Assembly (NCBI RefSeq): GCF_007097525.1
Contig: NZ_VKDD01000002.1
Coordinates: 1,025,994 to 1,089,993 of the forward strand
DNA: 64,000 nucleotides
From: Thalassomonas sp. M1454
GTDB lineage: Bacteria; Pseudomonadota; Gammaproteobacteria; Enterobacterales; Alteromonadaceae
Direction: 5' to 3'
In this document: positions 26,694 to 35,371 of the stretch, in pieces
Position numbering within the stretch: the stretch's first letter is position 1
Layout: each line of letters opens with the position of its first letter
Position numbers and translations under genes: made by a program
The notes under the pieces: model-generated
What the model saw: the letters and a program-made list of their open reading frames with translations, nothing else
Database searches by the model: none
What the model was told of the DNA's origin: nothing

Positions 26694-27929
26694 ATGGTCA
26701 CTATCCGATTTTTAGATCACGGTTATATACAGTACGACATATCTTTACTTGGTAAACGCTTTAGAGAATCTTCAGGTTTACCTGAAACACCAGCGAACAT
26801 TAAAAAAGTAAAAGCCAAAATAAAAACCATGAATGCTCAAATTGCGTTAGGCAAATTCGAGTATCGCGAGTTCTTCCCAGACAGTAAAAAATGCGCTAAG
26901 TTTGAGCAACTCAAACGTGAGAAGCATGCGAGTTCATGTTTACCATTTTTTGATAATTACGCCAAAGCATGGTTTGACCGTATGTCACATCAATGGAAGA
27001 ACACATACCAAGAATCAGTTGAAGGTATTTTACGTTTATACCTACTACCATTTTTTGGCAATATTCTATTATCAGATATCACACTTGGCTTAGTACAAGA
27101 GTTTCGTACTAAGCTCTGTGAGTTAACTAACCCTGATGGCTCAAAACGTTTAACCAATAAACGCATCAACATTATTTGCGTACCGTTAATTTCAATTTTA
27201 TATGCGGCAAGTGAAGAGTTTGATATGCCCTATCCGCTTGAACGCTTAAAGCCATTAAAAGAAGAGAAGTCTGATCCAAAACCATTAAACCAAGAAGAAG
27301 TATTTCGTTTTTTAGAAGTGGTACCAGATGAGTGGAGAGATTATTACATTGTGCGCTTTTACACAGGTATGCGCTCTTGTGAGGTACATGGCTTATTGCG
27401 TGAATGCGTCGATTTTGAACATGGCCGCATTATGATACGCCATAACTGGGTTAGAAAAGAGCTTACCGACGTTAAAACACCTAAGTCGCGCCGTGATATT
27501 AAAATGACGCCAACGGTACGTGCAGCGTTGGAGAGAGCCGTAAAGGCGATGCCAGAAGATGTTGACTTTGTTTTTACAAACGATAAAGGTAAGCCACTGT
27601 TAACGCACCAGGTAAGCAAAAAGATCTGGTACCCAACACTTAAAAAGGCTGGCCTTGAGCCTCGTCGACCATACCAAACTCGACATACTGCAGCAGTATT
27701 ACATTTAGCGGCCCATGAAAACCCGTTATTTGTATCACGCTTACTTGGCCATTCAGGTACACGCATGCTTTACGACGTATATGCACCATTTATACATAAT
27801 GCTTTAGATAACGATGGCAGTGCATTTGAAGCCATGATGCAAGCTCGTATGTCAAACAATGCAAGTAACCATAACAATACGCCAGCAGACGTATCAATTA
27901 CTCAACCATCAAATAGCAATGAGGTATAA
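26694..27929 (+). CDS. Phage-type tyrosine integrase with DUF3596 arm-binding domain
   Basis: The protein has 411 residues, started by an ATG seven bases after TAGGAG. The N-terminal ~70 residues match the arm-site binding DUF3596 domain (SGLPETPANIKKVK). A SAM-like core-binding domain follows, then the catalytic domain: YTGMRSCEVHG gives R227, TPKSRRDIKM the Lys region, YQTRHTAAV gives R330 (this subfamily has Tyr instead of the first His), LLGHSG the GH box, and YDVYAPF the Tyr nucleophile. It should integrate and excise a genomic island. It heads a three-gene operon with gaps of 3 and 4 bases. The target site cannot be read from the window. Confidence 0.92.
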   Translation: MVTIRFLDHGYIQYDISLLGKRFRESSGLPETPANIKKVKAKIKTMNAQIALGKFEYREFFPDSKKCAKFEQLKREKHASSCLPFFDNYAKAWFDRMSHQWKNTYQESVEGILRLYLLPFFGNILLSDITLGLVQEFRTKLCELTNPDGSKRLTNKRINIICVPLISILYAASEEFDMPYPLERLKPLKEEKSDPKPLNQEEVFRFLEVVPDEWRDYYIVRFYTGMRSCEVHGLLRECVDFEHGRIMIRHNWVRKELTDVKTPKSRRDIKMTPTVRAALERAVKAMPEDVDFVFTNDKGKPLLTHQVSKKIWYPTLKKAGLEPRRPYQTRHTAAVLHLAAHENPLFVSRLLGHSGTRMLYDVYAPFIHNALDNDGSAFEAMMQARMSNNASNHNNTPADVSITQPSNSNEV

Positions 27930-27932
27930 AAC

Positions 27933-28241
27933 ATGAACACATTACAAACTCAATATACATACTACTGCATTTATACAATTGCGCTTATTACTTTCTACCA
28001 TCGACAAGATCAGGAATTGCTATCAAGAGTCACATTACAGCTTTGCCGTATTATGGTTATTTATAATGACCAAGCAATAGACTTAGAAAAGCTTTTAAAG
28101 CAATACAATGAATTACTACGCCTTTGTTATCTATTAGAAGAAATACACAAAGCACAAAAAGGTGGTTCGCACGTAACCATTCAATTAACCACAGTATTGA
28201 AAGCCATAAGCCAACATCAATCAACTCAATTAGGAGCATAA
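27933..28241 (+). CDS. Small helical protein of integrase operon
   Basis: The protein has 102 residues and begins 3 bases after the integrase stop, with GAGGT upstream. It is predicted almost entirely helical (AIDLEKLLKQYNELLRLCYLL), with several Tyr and Cys near the N-terminus (YTYYCIYTIALIT) and no obvious DNA-binding motif. It ends 4 bases before the MbcA-like gene. The tight packing implies that it works with the integrase, perhaps as a directionality or structural factor. It does not resemble a RES toxin. Not recognised. Confidence 0.7.
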   Translation: MNTLQTQYTYYCIYTIALITFYHRQDQELLSRVTLQLCRIMVIYNDQAIDLEKLLKQYNELLRLCYLLEEIHKAQKGGSHVTIQLTTVLKAISQHQSTQLGA

Positions 28242-28245
28242 CCTC

Positions 28246-28677
28246 ATGGAAAATTTACACGTCCGTTTAAATGACACCAAAGACGTTATTACCAACATGA
28301 GTGATAGCGACAAACTTAAAACTCTAAATACCTGCATTGAAATATTTACTCTGTGGGATATAAGCAAGTTAGATCAAAGTATTTTACTCAGCTCCTTTAA
28401 TACAAACCGCACGACATATTGGAAGTTAAACTGGATTGAAAGCCAAGATGACAATGCCGTATTACGTGCGCATTACATTATAAAAATCTATATTTTATTA
28501 AAGCTACTGTATCCAGAAAAACACCAACAATTAACCTGGTTGAAAACAGTTCAAAAAGAGCTTAATCACTTCTCGCCATCGCTATTAATGATGCAAGAAA
28601 ACAATGCCTATTTTCTGTTGATTTTAGAAACGCTTAATCAACAATTAAAGCAACGTGTTAATGAGTTAACGCATTAA
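28246..28677 (+). CDS. MbcA/ParS/Xre-like helical protein of integrase operon
   Basis: The protein has 143 residues and AGGAG in front of the ATG. Its central part follows the MbcA/ParS/Xre layout: an HTH-like segment with a conserved Trp (ILLSSFNTNRTTYWKLNW), then AHYIIKIYILLKLLYP and TWLKTVQKELNHFSPSLLM, the equivalent of the IY-aL-LfP and WL-pn-sPl pattern of the toxin-binding domain. Such proteins normally neutralise a RES-type toxin and repress their own operon. No RES gene lies here, so a regulator of the integrase operon is more likely. A strong terminator follows. The family call is by pattern, not search. Confidence 0.5.
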   Translation: MENLHVRLNDTKDVITNMSDSDKLKTLNTCIEIFTLWDISKLDQSILLSSFNTNRTTYWKLNWIESQDDNAVLRAHYIIKIYILLKLLYPEKHQQLTWLKTVQKELNHFSPSLLMMQENNAYFLLILETLNQQLKQRVNELTH

Positions 28678-28684
28678 TAGGTAG

Positions 28685-28717
28685 AAAAGCCCACTCATTA
28701 AACATGAGTGGGCTTTT
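28685..28717 (+). terminator. Strong intrinsic terminator after integrase operon
   Basis: AAAAGCCCACTCAT pairs perfectly with ATGAGTGGGCTTTT around a TAAAC loop and is followed by AGTTTTTC. It closes the three-gene integrase operon 8 bases after its last stop. Confidence 0.9.
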
Positions 28718-28810
28718 AGTTTTTCTTAATAACTCTTTAAAATACTTGAATAAAATCATATAGTCCTTATTTAGTAGTTATTAATAAATGCAATAAATTA
28801 TGGAGAAACA

Positions 28811-29011
28811 ATGAAAACAAGGATAATACACCTTCAATTCGCATTTTTTTTAAAAGATATTGTTAGTAGGCCAGATCATGAATTCGGTAATTTAAACTCA
28901 AATTTAATGAATATCTTTGATGGAATGCCTCAAATACTTCCTATTCCTGTCTTTACTTTCTTAGCCAAATTATTTGATCCAGTTATGGATACTTTTTGTG
29001 GTAACACCTAG
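28811..29011 (+). pseudogene. 5' fragment of an unknown gene cut by an IS remnant
   Basis: The frame has a good GGAG site and starts MKTRIIHLQFAFFLKDIV, continuing for about 54 residues of ordinary-looking protein. The last ~12 codons (from VMDTF) are read from the antisense of an IS3-type orfA fragment, so the original 3' part is gone. The family is not recognised. The remaining peptide is unlikely to work. Confidence 0.65.
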
Positions 29012-29131
29012 ACGCTCGGCAACTTCTTTTGGCTTATAACCTCGATCTGTTACTTGTCTAACTGCTTCTATTTTGAATTCGTTTGGATAGCTTTTTGCTG
29101 CCATAATTTCCACCTGTAAATTTTCGTTCAT
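28972..29131 (-). pseudogene. IS3-family transposase OrfA, N-terminal fragment
   Basis: Read on the minus strand, the frame gives MAAKSYPNEFKIEAVRQV and then GYKPKEVAERLGVTTKSIHN, the HTH of IS3-type OrfA proteins. It probably starts at 29104 (second ATG, after GGTGGAAATT). The reading ends with WIK and a stop created by the junction, so only ~43 of about 100 residues remain, and there is no OrfB. Confidence 0.8.
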
Positions 29132-29149
29132 TATAACTAAATTAGGTGT

Positions 29150-29281
29150 CTAGAAAACTGGGGACTTATCATCACGATTAAATTCACCTTCTACAATAGC
29201 GGTAAGGCCGTTAATTGATTTGCGAAAATCGACAAAGTCCCTATGCAGAAAAATATCAGATGGTTCAACAAACATTTTCAT
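29150..29281 (-). pseudogene. IS66-family TnpB (Orf2), N-terminal fragment
   Basis: The 43-residue frame begins MKMFVEPSDIFLHRDFVDFR and continues KSINGLTAIVE, the start of the IS66 TnpB protein (normally ~115 residues). It overlaps the tnpA stop as TAATG, the usual coupling. It ends at a TAG supplied by the end of the IS3-type element, so it is truncated by that insertion or by a later deletion. Confidence 0.8.
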
Positions 29282-29577
29282 TAAGCAAACTCGCGCAGTA
29301 ATTGGCTTAAATAGGTTGCAGATGTAGTGGCGGGCAAACTAACGTTTGCTTTGCCAACGGTTAACGTGATGCCAGGTTGCTCTTCAACAATTTCTACTTG
29401 CTGTGTGATTTTGGCGCGAACAAAGCTACAGGCAGATAAGCCAAGCTTCTTTCTCACCGCATAAAAGCTGGTCATTGATAATTGATGTTGGCGACAATAA
29501 TCAATAATAGTTAAACCGCTTGATTGCTGCTCTTGGATGATGGTTTGCCATTGTTCTGGGGTGCGCATAACTTTCAT
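29281..29577 (-). CDS. IS66-family TnpA (Orf1)
   Basis: The protein has 98 residues with an HTH-like region typical of IS66 Orf1 (RTPEQWQTIIQEQQSSGLTI, then YCRQHQLSMTSFYAVRKKLG). TnpA is a DNA-binding accessory protein of the three-protein IS66 transposition system. The frame is intact, but TnpB is truncated and the TnpC transposase is missing, so the element cannot move by itself. Its start is preceded by AAGGAG, which lies in the arm of a hairpin. Confidence 0.88.
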   Translation of the reverse strand: MKVMRTPEQWQTIIQEQQSSGLTIIDYCRQHQLSMTSFYAVRKKLGLSACSFVRAKITQQVEIVEEQPGITLTVGKANVSLPATTSATYLSQLLREFA

Positions 29578-29578
29578 A

Positions 29579-29608
29579 GTTATCTCCTTAAATTAATTTG
29601 GAGATAAC
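29579..29608 (-). promoter_or_regulatory. Hairpin that hides the tnpA ribosome binding site
   Basis: On the minus strand GTTATCTCC pairs perfectly with GGAGATAAC across a 12-base loop. The AAGGAG site of tnpA overlaps the second arm, one base before the ATG. Folding would block translation of transcripts that read in from outside, a known device of insertion sequences. Confidence 0.6.
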
Positions 29609-29630
29609 ATAGCTGAGATCAAAGGCTAGA

Positions 29631-29657
29631 GGCAGGTGTCGTTTGCTAGACGCTTAC
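29631..29657. repeat. IS66-type terminal inverted repeat (one end)
   Basis: Read on the minus strand it starts GTAAGCGTCTAGCAAACGAC, typical of IS66-family ends (GTAAGCG...). The matching other end is absent because the element is truncated. Confidence 0.7.
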
Positions 29658-29691
29658 GAAAATTCAAATAAATTTCAATCATAAAAACGAT

Positions 29692-29715
29692 AAACCCGCT
29701 TAATTAAGCGGGTTT
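29692..29715 (-). terminator. Intrinsic terminator of the polysaccharide operon
   Basis: A perfect 24-base palindrome (AAACCCGCTTAA and its complement) starts 8 bases past the rfbB stop and is followed on the minus strand by ATCGTTTTTAT. It marks the end of the rfb genes as now arranged. Confidence 0.85.
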
Positions 29716-29723
29716 ATTATTTA

Positions 29724-30836
29724 CTAAGAGTATTGTTTTTCTACCCAATCCTGATAAGAACCATCCATCACAGCCTGCCACCAGGACTCATTATTCAAAT
29801 ACCAAGCCACGGTTTTAGAAATACCTGTTTCAAATGACTCTTTAGGCTCATAGCCTAATTCATCGCGAGTTTTCGTTGCGTCAATTGCATAGCGACGGTC
29901 ATGTCCAGGTCTGTCCTTCACGTAAGTGATCAAAGATTCAGTATCACTATTAATTGCTGCAAGTGCCTCAGGGAAGCGCGCAGATAATTCAGTTGAATTA
30001 GCAAACTCGTTTTCAACCAACTTACATACTTCTTTTACAATATTAATATTGGCCCATTCGTTATTACCGCCAATATTATAGTTTTCCCCTACTCTGCCTT
30101 TATTTAATACAAGGTCAATACCATAAGCATGGTCTTCAACATATAACCAATCTCTTATTTGCATACCGTTACCATATATAGGTAATGACTTATTATGCAA
30201 AATATTGGTAATAACTAATGGAATTAATTTTTCTGGGAAATGGTAAGGGCCGTAGTTGTTCGAACAATTGCTTGTGGTTACATTTAAACCGTATGTATGA
30301 TGATATGCTCTCACTAAATGATCACTAGCGGCCTTACTGGCTGAATATGGTGAATTAGGCGCATAAGCAGTATCTTCTTTAAAAGCAGGATCTGTTGGTG
30401 ATAATGTACCGTATACTTCATCAGTAGAAACATGATGAAAACGATGTTCAATTATATCGTCGCCGCGCTCTTTGGGTTCATCAATCCAACATTTTTTCAC
30501 GGCCTTTATTAAAGAGTACGTACCTAATATGTTGGTTTCAATAAACGCGTCTGGTCCTGTAATAGATCTATCAACATGAGACTCTGCAGCAAAATGAACA
30601 ACAGTATCAATGCCATGCTCTTGAATTAGCTTCTCAACTAACTCCTGATCACATATATCACCTTGAACAAACACAAAATTAGAGTTACCTTGTACAGGCT
30701 CTAGGTTTGCCAAATTACCTGCATAGGTTAATGCATCTAATACGATAACCTTATCGCTATCATATTTGTTCAACCAATAATGAACAAAATTAGCACCAAT
30801 AAAACCGGCACCACCTGTAACTAATATATTTTTCAT
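29724..30836 (-). CDS. rfbB: dTDP-glucose 4,6-dehydratase
   Basis: The 370-residue protein is of the usual length. It has the NAD-binding [12 protein letters not shown] at the N-terminus, [12 protein letters not shown], the active-site STDEVYG, and [12 protein letters not shown] with the Tyr/Lys pair. It converts dTDP-glucose into dTDP-4-keto-6-deoxyglucose, the second step of dTDP-L-rhamnose synthesis. It is the last of four consecutive rhamnose genes (rfbA, C, D, B; gaps of 6-15 bases) and is followed by a terminator, then IS remnants. Confidence 0.97.
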   Translation of the reverse strand: MKNILVTGGAGFIGANFVHYWLNKYDSDKVIVLDALTYAGNLANLEPVQGNSNFVFVQGDICDQELVEKLIQEHGIDTVVHFAAESHVDRSITGPDAFIETNILGTYSLIKAVKKCWIDEPKERGDDIIEHRFHHVSTDEVYGTLSPTDPAFKEDTAYAPNSPYSASKAASDHLVRAYHHTYGLNVTTSNCSNNYGPYHFPEKLIPLVITNILHNKSLPIYGNGMQIRDWLYVEDHAYGIDLVLNKGRVGENYNIGGNNEWANINIVKEVCKLVENEFANSTELSARFPEALAAINSDTESLITYVKDRPGHDRRYAIDATKTRDELGYEPKESFETGISKTVAWYLNNESWWQAVMDGSYQDWVEKQYS

Positions 30837-30851
30837 AATCTTACTTAATAA

Positions 30852-31724
30852 TTATTTAGATTGCTTCGCTAGCTTATCAAGCATGCGACTTAATTGTTTA
30901 CGCCAATGTACAAGAGGTAAATCTGTAAATACCTCTTTGGTTAATGTTTTATCTAACACACTATAACTAGGTCGTTTGGCTGGTGTTGGATAATCTTCTG
31001 TTCGAATAGCATTAATAGGAATAGCATTATCTAGCAATCCTTTTTCAATACCTAATTCTTGAATGGAAATTGCAAAGTCATACCAGCTAGCAATACCATC
31101 ATCAGTCCAGTGATAAATACCCGACAACTTATTTTGCAAAGCAAATACACAAGCTTTTGCTAAATCACCAGCATATGTTGGACTACCGATTTGGTCACCA
31201 ACCACTCCAAGTGCGGGCTTTTCAGCCATCAATCGCAGCATAGTTTTGACGAAGTTATTACCATGCGATGAATAAACCCATGAAGTACGAATAACACAAC
31301 CATTATCATTTAATATACCAAAAAGTTCACTTTCACCTTCAGCTTTTGAAGCGCCATACACTCCAATAGGTGAAACGGCATCATCAACTAAATACGGATA
31401 ACCTTTGTCACCATCAAAAACAAAATCAGTCGAAATATGAACCAGTGGAATACTTAGTGATTTACAAGCTAATGCAATATTTTTAACACCTGCAGAATTA
31501 ACCTTAAAGACTTCCTCGCTTTCAGATTCCGCTAAATCAACGGCAGTATAAGCTGAAGCATTGATAACACCATCAGCAGTGCCAAACGCATCAAGCAGAC
31601 CATCAATATCAAAAATATCAACGTTATCACGACCTAAGCAATTAATCTGGACATCAGAACAGTTAAGCTGAGACAATTCCCAAGCAACCTGCCCCGACTT
31701 ACCTATAACAACAATATTCATCAA
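30852..31724 (-). CDS. rfbD: dTDP-4-dehydrorhamnose reductase
   Basis: The 290-residue protein has the N-terminal NADPH site (VVIGKSGQVAWEL), VINASAYTAVD, the STDFVFDG signature and YGASKAEGE with the Tyr-Lys pair. It reduces dTDP-4-keto-L-rhamnose to dTDP-L-rhamnose, the final step. It lies 6 bases after rfbC and 15 bases before rfbB. A second near-start Met (Met2) makes the first residue uncertain by one. Confidence 0.96.
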   Translation of the reverse strand: MMNIVVIGKSGQVAWELSQLNCSDVQINCLGRDNVDIFDIDGLLDAFGTADGVINASAYTAVDLAESESEEVFKVNSAGVKNIALACKSLSIPLVHISTDFVFDGDKGYPYLVDDAVSPIGVYGASKAEGESELFGILNDNGCVIRTSWVYSSHGNNFVKTMLRLMAEKPALGVVGDQIGSPTYAGDLAKACVFALQNKLSGIYHWTDDGIASWYDFAISIQELGIEKGLLDNAIPINAIRTEDYPTPAKRPSYSVLDKTLTKEVFTDLPLVHWRKQLSRMLDKLAKQSK

Positions 31725-31730
31725 AATTAC

Positions 31731-32279
31731 TTACTCAAAATATGGTGCATCGGCAAAAAGTAAACCATTCTTATCTTTATCTGATAACAAAGGAGCTTTA
31801 CCATCAACCAATGGCCACTCGATACCAATAGCAGGATCATCCCAAGACAGAGATATTTCATGCTCAGGGGCATAATAATCCGTGCATTTATAAACAAATT
31901 CGGCCGATTCACTCATCACATAAAAACCGTGTGCAAATCCTTCAGGAACCCATAACTGGCGTTTATTTTCTGCCGACAATTCTACACCAACAGATTGACC
32001 AAAAGTTGGAGAGCTTTTTCTCATATCAACAGCAACATCAAAAACTTTACCAGATGTTACACGTACAAGCTTGCCCTGCGTATTTTCAGTTTGATAATGC
32101 AAACCACGTAAAATACCATGCCCTGATTTACTGTGGTTATCCTGAACAAATACACGTTCACAACATTCAGATAAAAACTCATCAACACGAAATGTTTCCA
32201 TAAAGAAACCACGGTCATCACCAAACACTTGTGGCTCAAGTATCACGACATCAGGAATAGCCGTTTTAATATATTTCAT
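31731..32279 (-). CDS. rfbC: dTDP-4-dehydrorhamnose 3,5-epimerase
   Basis: The 182-residue cupin enzyme has the family motifs FGDDRGFFMETF, VQDNHSKSGHGILRGLHYQ (with the catalytic His), GKVFDVAVDMR and VPEGFAHGFYV. It epimerises C3 and C5 of dTDP-4-keto-6-deoxyglucose. It lies between rfbA and rfbD, 13 and 6 bases away. Nothing unusual. Confidence 0.97.
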   Translation of the reverse strand: MKYIKTAIPDVVILEPQVFGDDRGFFMETFRVDEFLSECCERVFVQDNHSKSGHGILRGLHYQTENTQGKLVRVTSGKVFDVAVDMRKSSPTFGQSVGVELSAENKRQLWVPEGFAHGFYVMSESAEFVYKCTDYYAPEHEISLSWDDPAIGIEWPLVDGKAPLLSDKDKNGLLFADAPYFE

Positions 32280-32292
32280 TTATAAAAGCTCA

Positions 32293-33168
32293 TTAAAAGA
32301 TTTTCTCTTCAATAATATTAAGGAGATATTCGCCATAACCACTTTTACGAAGAGGCTCTGCGATCGCTCGTAGTTCATCAGCCGAAATCCAACCATTACG
32401 AAATGCAATTTCTTCAGGGCAGTTAACTTTTAAGCCTTGGCGTTTTTCAACAGTAGCGATAAATTGAGCTGCTGCAAGTAAATCATCATGAGTACCTGTA
32501 TCTAACCAAGCAGTACCACGCCCCATTATTTCAACATTTAACTCACCAATTTGAAGGTACTGATCGATAACTTCGGTAATTTCCAACTCACCACGAGGGG
32601 ATGGTTTTACATTTTTTGCAAACTCAACAACGCGTGAGTCAAAGAAATACAATCCTGGAACTGCATAGCTTGATTTAGGTTCAGCAGGTTTTTCTTCAAT
32701 TGAAATGGCTTTACCAGCATCATCAAATTCTACAACACCGTATGATGTTGGATTAGCAACGTGATAACCAAAGACTGTCCCGCCAACCGAACGAGAACTA
32801 GCATTCAATAACGATTTACTCAAATCATGCCCATAAAACATGTTATCACCAAGTACTAGAGCAGCACCTGATCCAGCTAAAAACTCTTCAGCTATTATAA
32901 ACGCTTGAGCTAATCCATCAGGACTCGGTTGTACCTGATAAGAAAGAGAAACACCAAACTGAGTACCATCACCCAGCAACCGCTCAAAACGATGAATTTC
33001 ATCTGGAGTGGAAATCACCAATATTTCACGAATGCCAGCTTGCATTAAAGTTGCAAGTGGATAGTAAATCATTGGTTTGTCGTATACTGGCATAAGCTGT
33101 TTACTGACAACTTTGGTTAGCGGGTAAAGACGAGTGCCACTGCCGCCAGCTAAAATAATTCCTTTCAT
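32293..33168 (-). CDS. rfbA: Glucose-1-phosphate thymidylyltransferase
   Basis: The 291-residue protein starts with [18 protein letters not shown], the nucleotide-binding loop of sugar nucleotidyltransferases, followed by [28 protein letters not shown] and [15 protein letters not shown], all typical of RfbA/RmlA. It makes dTDP-glucose and starts dTDP-L-rhamnose synthesis; the product normally inhibits it allosterically. First of the four rhamnose genes. Confidence 0.97.
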   Translation of the reverse strand: MKGIILAGGSGTRLYPLTKVVSKQLMPVYDKPMIYYPLATLMQAGIREILVISTPDEIHRFERLLGDGTQFGVSLSYQVQPSPDGLAQAFIIAEEFLAGSGAALVLGDNMFYGHDLSKSLLNASSRSVGGTVFGYHVANPTSYGVVEFDDAGKAISIEEKPAEPKSSYAVPGLYFFDSRVVEFAKNVKPSPRGELEITEVIDQYLQIGELNVEIMGRGTAWLDTGTHDDLLAAAQFIATVEKRQGLKVNCPEEIAFRNGWISADELRAIAEPLRKSGYGEYLLNIIEEKIF

Positions 33169-33269
33169 GTTTATTCTAATAACCTTATCGTTGTATATTG
33201 GGTTCTAATTTTATTATGAACAGCTTAATTTAATAAATAGAGCATAAAGTCAGCTAATTTAAACTAACT

Positions 33270-34331
33270 CTATTTAATTTCTTTAGCGCCAGCGTTAAAC
33301 TTTAATGCAAGCCAAACTAAAGGGAAATAAGCAATACACACACCTAAAACACCATTTAATGATTCAGAAATAATGAGGTATGCTATTGGTGCGAGCCATA
33401 AAGTATTAATAACCAGTACCGATAATGTAACTTTTAAATGGCTTTTATATTTACGGGAAGCAAATTGATAAGCATGACTGCGATGCGCTTCATGAATTTT
33501 CTCTCCACATATTAAACGATGAATCAGCGTAAAAGTTGCATCAACTATAAATACGCCAAGTAATGTTAACCATACCCAAAGCATACTTTTTTCAACATGC
33601 GCGCTTGCAAGCATAAGCGACGCTAGTATAAAACCTAAAAATCCACTCCCTGCATCTCCCATAAAAATTTTAGCTGGAGGGAAGTTTAAAACTAAAAAAC
33701 CACAAACAGATGCACTTAATAACCAAAGCAATGGAACTAGAGAAGAATCAGGAGAACTTATACTTAAAAATAACCCTGCAAATAAAGTTGCAGTAATAGC
33801 TTCAACGCTTGCTATACCATCAATGCCATCCATAAAATTAAATAAATTTAAGATCCAGATAATTGCTACTACTGAAAGAAAATAACCAAAATAATGAAGT
33901 TCTATTTCAAAGTTCCAAAGATCTATCGTGGGTAGCCCCCCTATAGCAAATACGACCCCGAAAGAGGCTAATGCATGAATTAAAAGTCTCCATTTTGCAT
34001 CAATGTGGCTATGGTCATCGGCAAAACCTATAATTGCGACAAGTAAACCAGATACAAAAATCGAGCTGCCGACCATAAAATCGACTCTATTAAATATTAT
34101 ATATACGAGCAAGATAATCAAAAAAGATACTACTATTGAAATCCCTCCACCTCTAGGAGTTGGAGTTGAATGAGAACTTCGGTCATTTGGAATGTCTATA
34201 ACGTTTTTTAACAAAGCATATCTTCGTAATAGCTTTGTTAAAATCAAGGAAGCTAAAAATACACACACATAAGAAAGAATTTCAATGTGAACATCACTTA
34301 ATTCTAAGCTAAATAGTTCAACTATCTTCAT
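33270..34331 (-). CDS. Undecaprenyl-phosphate HexNAc-1-phosphate transferase (WecA/WbpL type)
   Basis: The 353-residue protein has about ten membrane spans. Family motifs are RGGGISIV near residue 62, the Asp pair FADDHSH, NLFNFMDGIDG, FMGDAGSGFLG, and EAHRSHAYQ in the cytoplasmic loop that recognises the N-acetylhexosamine. It puts the first sugar phosphate on undecaprenyl phosphate and so starts each repeat unit. The HRSHAYQ form is closest to WbpL-like enzymes, whose normal partner is a WbpM-type dehydratase such as the one at 1-1839. Its start overlaps the end of the GT2 gene by 14 bases. Confidence 0.92.
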   Translation of the reverse strand: MKIVELFSLELSDVHIEILSYVCVFLASLILTKLLRRYALLKNVIDIPNDRSSHSTPTPRGGGISIVVSFLIILLVYIIFNRVDFMVGSSIFVSGLLVAIIGFADDHSHIDAKWRLLIHALASFGVVFAIGGLPTIDLWNFEIELHYFGYFLSVVAIIWILNLFNFMDGIDGIASVEAITATLFAGLFLSISSPDSSLVPLLWLLSASVCGFLVLNFPPAKIFMGDAGSGFLGFILASLMLASAHVEKSMLWVWLTLLGVFIVDATFTLIHRLICGEKIHEAHRSHAYQFASRKYKSHLKVTLSVLVINTLWLAPIAYLIISESLNGVLGVCIAYFPLVWLALKFNAGAKEIK

Positions 34332-35244
34332 AAGAATGACCGCCTTTTACAAAAAAGATTAAACACATGCATAAAAAGAGAAATTGATGGAACGGTTTAC
34401 GCCTGCAAGATTTCGCATAGAAAGCAAGTTTAAAAAATGAAAACCGGCTATTATTTTTAATTAATTTAATCGGAGGTAAGTTATGTTGCCTAAGGAAATC
34501 AGCTTGAATTATTAGATTTTTAAACGCATCTCCCTTCGTAACCACTTTTAATCTTTGATAAAATGATTTCCAACCAGAGTTAGCACCAACTTCATTATTA
34601 CCATGTTGCCTATAAAGCATGCTTGATCTACCATCAATAGCCCACTTGAATTTATTAAATCTCGCAAAAGAATAAAAAAACCAATCATGCATCCATAGTA
34701 TGCCAACTTTGTCTTTTTTAATTATCAGTTCATCTTGAATTGCGATAGCAAGCTTTTTGGTAAAAATAAATGTACAGCCCGGACCAGGCGACTCAAACAA
34801 ATAATCAAATTCCTTCTGTGGTTGATTTTTTCTCAACAGAGTTTTTCTTCCATTTTCCCAAAACGCGGTAACACTACTAGAATAGCCATCTGCATTTTCA
34901 TATCTCAAATAGTTTATACCATCTATCAATTTTGAAGTATTCCATATGTCATCCTGGTCAGCTAATGCAACAAAATCATATTTAGAAAAGTCCACACTTT
35001 GCATCATATAAAAAAAGTTCGCCCCCGCCGAACCAAACCTTTGTCCATATGGCAAAATATTTATGGAATTATCTGATGCAAATTTTTCAAGTTTATTGAG
35101 ACTGTTATCAGAGCTTAAGTCCAAGTTAACGACTAATGTGAGCTCTACTCGCTCTTGTGCATAAATAGTTTTAATTTGTTCTTCGATGTATTTCTCACCA
35201 TTATAAGCGGCAAGCAAAACTACTATTGTGGGATTATTTTTCAT
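34318..35244 (-). CDS. Family 2 glycosyltransferase (rhamnosyltransferase-like)
   Basis: The 308-residue GT-A protein starts with VVLLAAYNGEKYIEEQI, the usual opening of family 2 rhamnosyltransferases, and has the metal-binding DQDD at ~98. The canonical DDGSSD near residue 42 reads NLDLSSDN, so a nucleotide-contacting Asp is changed. The next-door dTDP-rhamnose genes make rhamnose transfer likely, but this is not proven. No membrane span is needed; it should work on the lipid-linked oligosaccharide at the inner face. It overlaps the WbpL-like gene. Confidence 0.87.
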   Translation of the reverse strand: MKNNPTIVVLLAAYNGEKYIEEQIKTIYAQERVELTLVVNLDLSSDNSLNKLEKFASDNSINILPYGQRFGSAGANFFYMMQSVDFSKYDFVALADQDDIWNTSKLIDGINYLRYENADGYSSSVTAFWENGRKTLLRKNQPQKEFDYLFESPGPGCTFIFTKKLAIAIQDELIIKKDKVGILWMHDWFFYSFARFNKFKWAIDGRSSMLYRQHGNNEVGANSGWKSFYQRLKVVTKGDAFKNLIIQADFLRQHNLPPIKLIKNNSRFSFFKLAFYAKSCRRKPFHQFLFLCMCLIFFVKGGHSYEDS

Positions 35245-35371
35245 ATTTAAAGATCATATAGTTAACAATTAGGTTGCTTAGGATGTACGAGGAAATATTC
35301 AATGAAATGGTTTAGGTCAAAATAGCAGTTTAGATATTTTAACCTATCTATAAAATACGTTGTGTAACGTG

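Larger units (their letters stand above)
28972..29657 (-). mobile_element. Two fused insertion-sequence remnants (IS3-type and IS66-type)
   Basis: From the right, an IS66-type end with its inverted repeat, tnpA and the first ~40 codons of tnpB is joined at about 29150 to an IS3-type end (TAGAAAACTGGGGACT region) with the first part of orfA. OrfA then stops abruptly at about 28975, inside another gene fragment. Neither element has a complete transposase, so both are dead. Confidence 0.75.

Noticed and set aside
26694-28677. Naming the integrase operon as the gamma-mobile-trio core
   Set aside because: It has only one recombinase. The operon at 15115-21009, with two recombinase-like proteins and a small HTH protein, fits that description better.
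27933-28677. RES-Xre toxin-antitoxin pair
   Set aside because: The third gene is Xre/MbcA-like, but the second is a 102-residue helical protein without RES features, and the order is tied to the integrase.
28811-29011. Intact small gene
   Set aside because: Its last codons come from the antisense of an IS3-type orfA fragment, so the gene is truncated.
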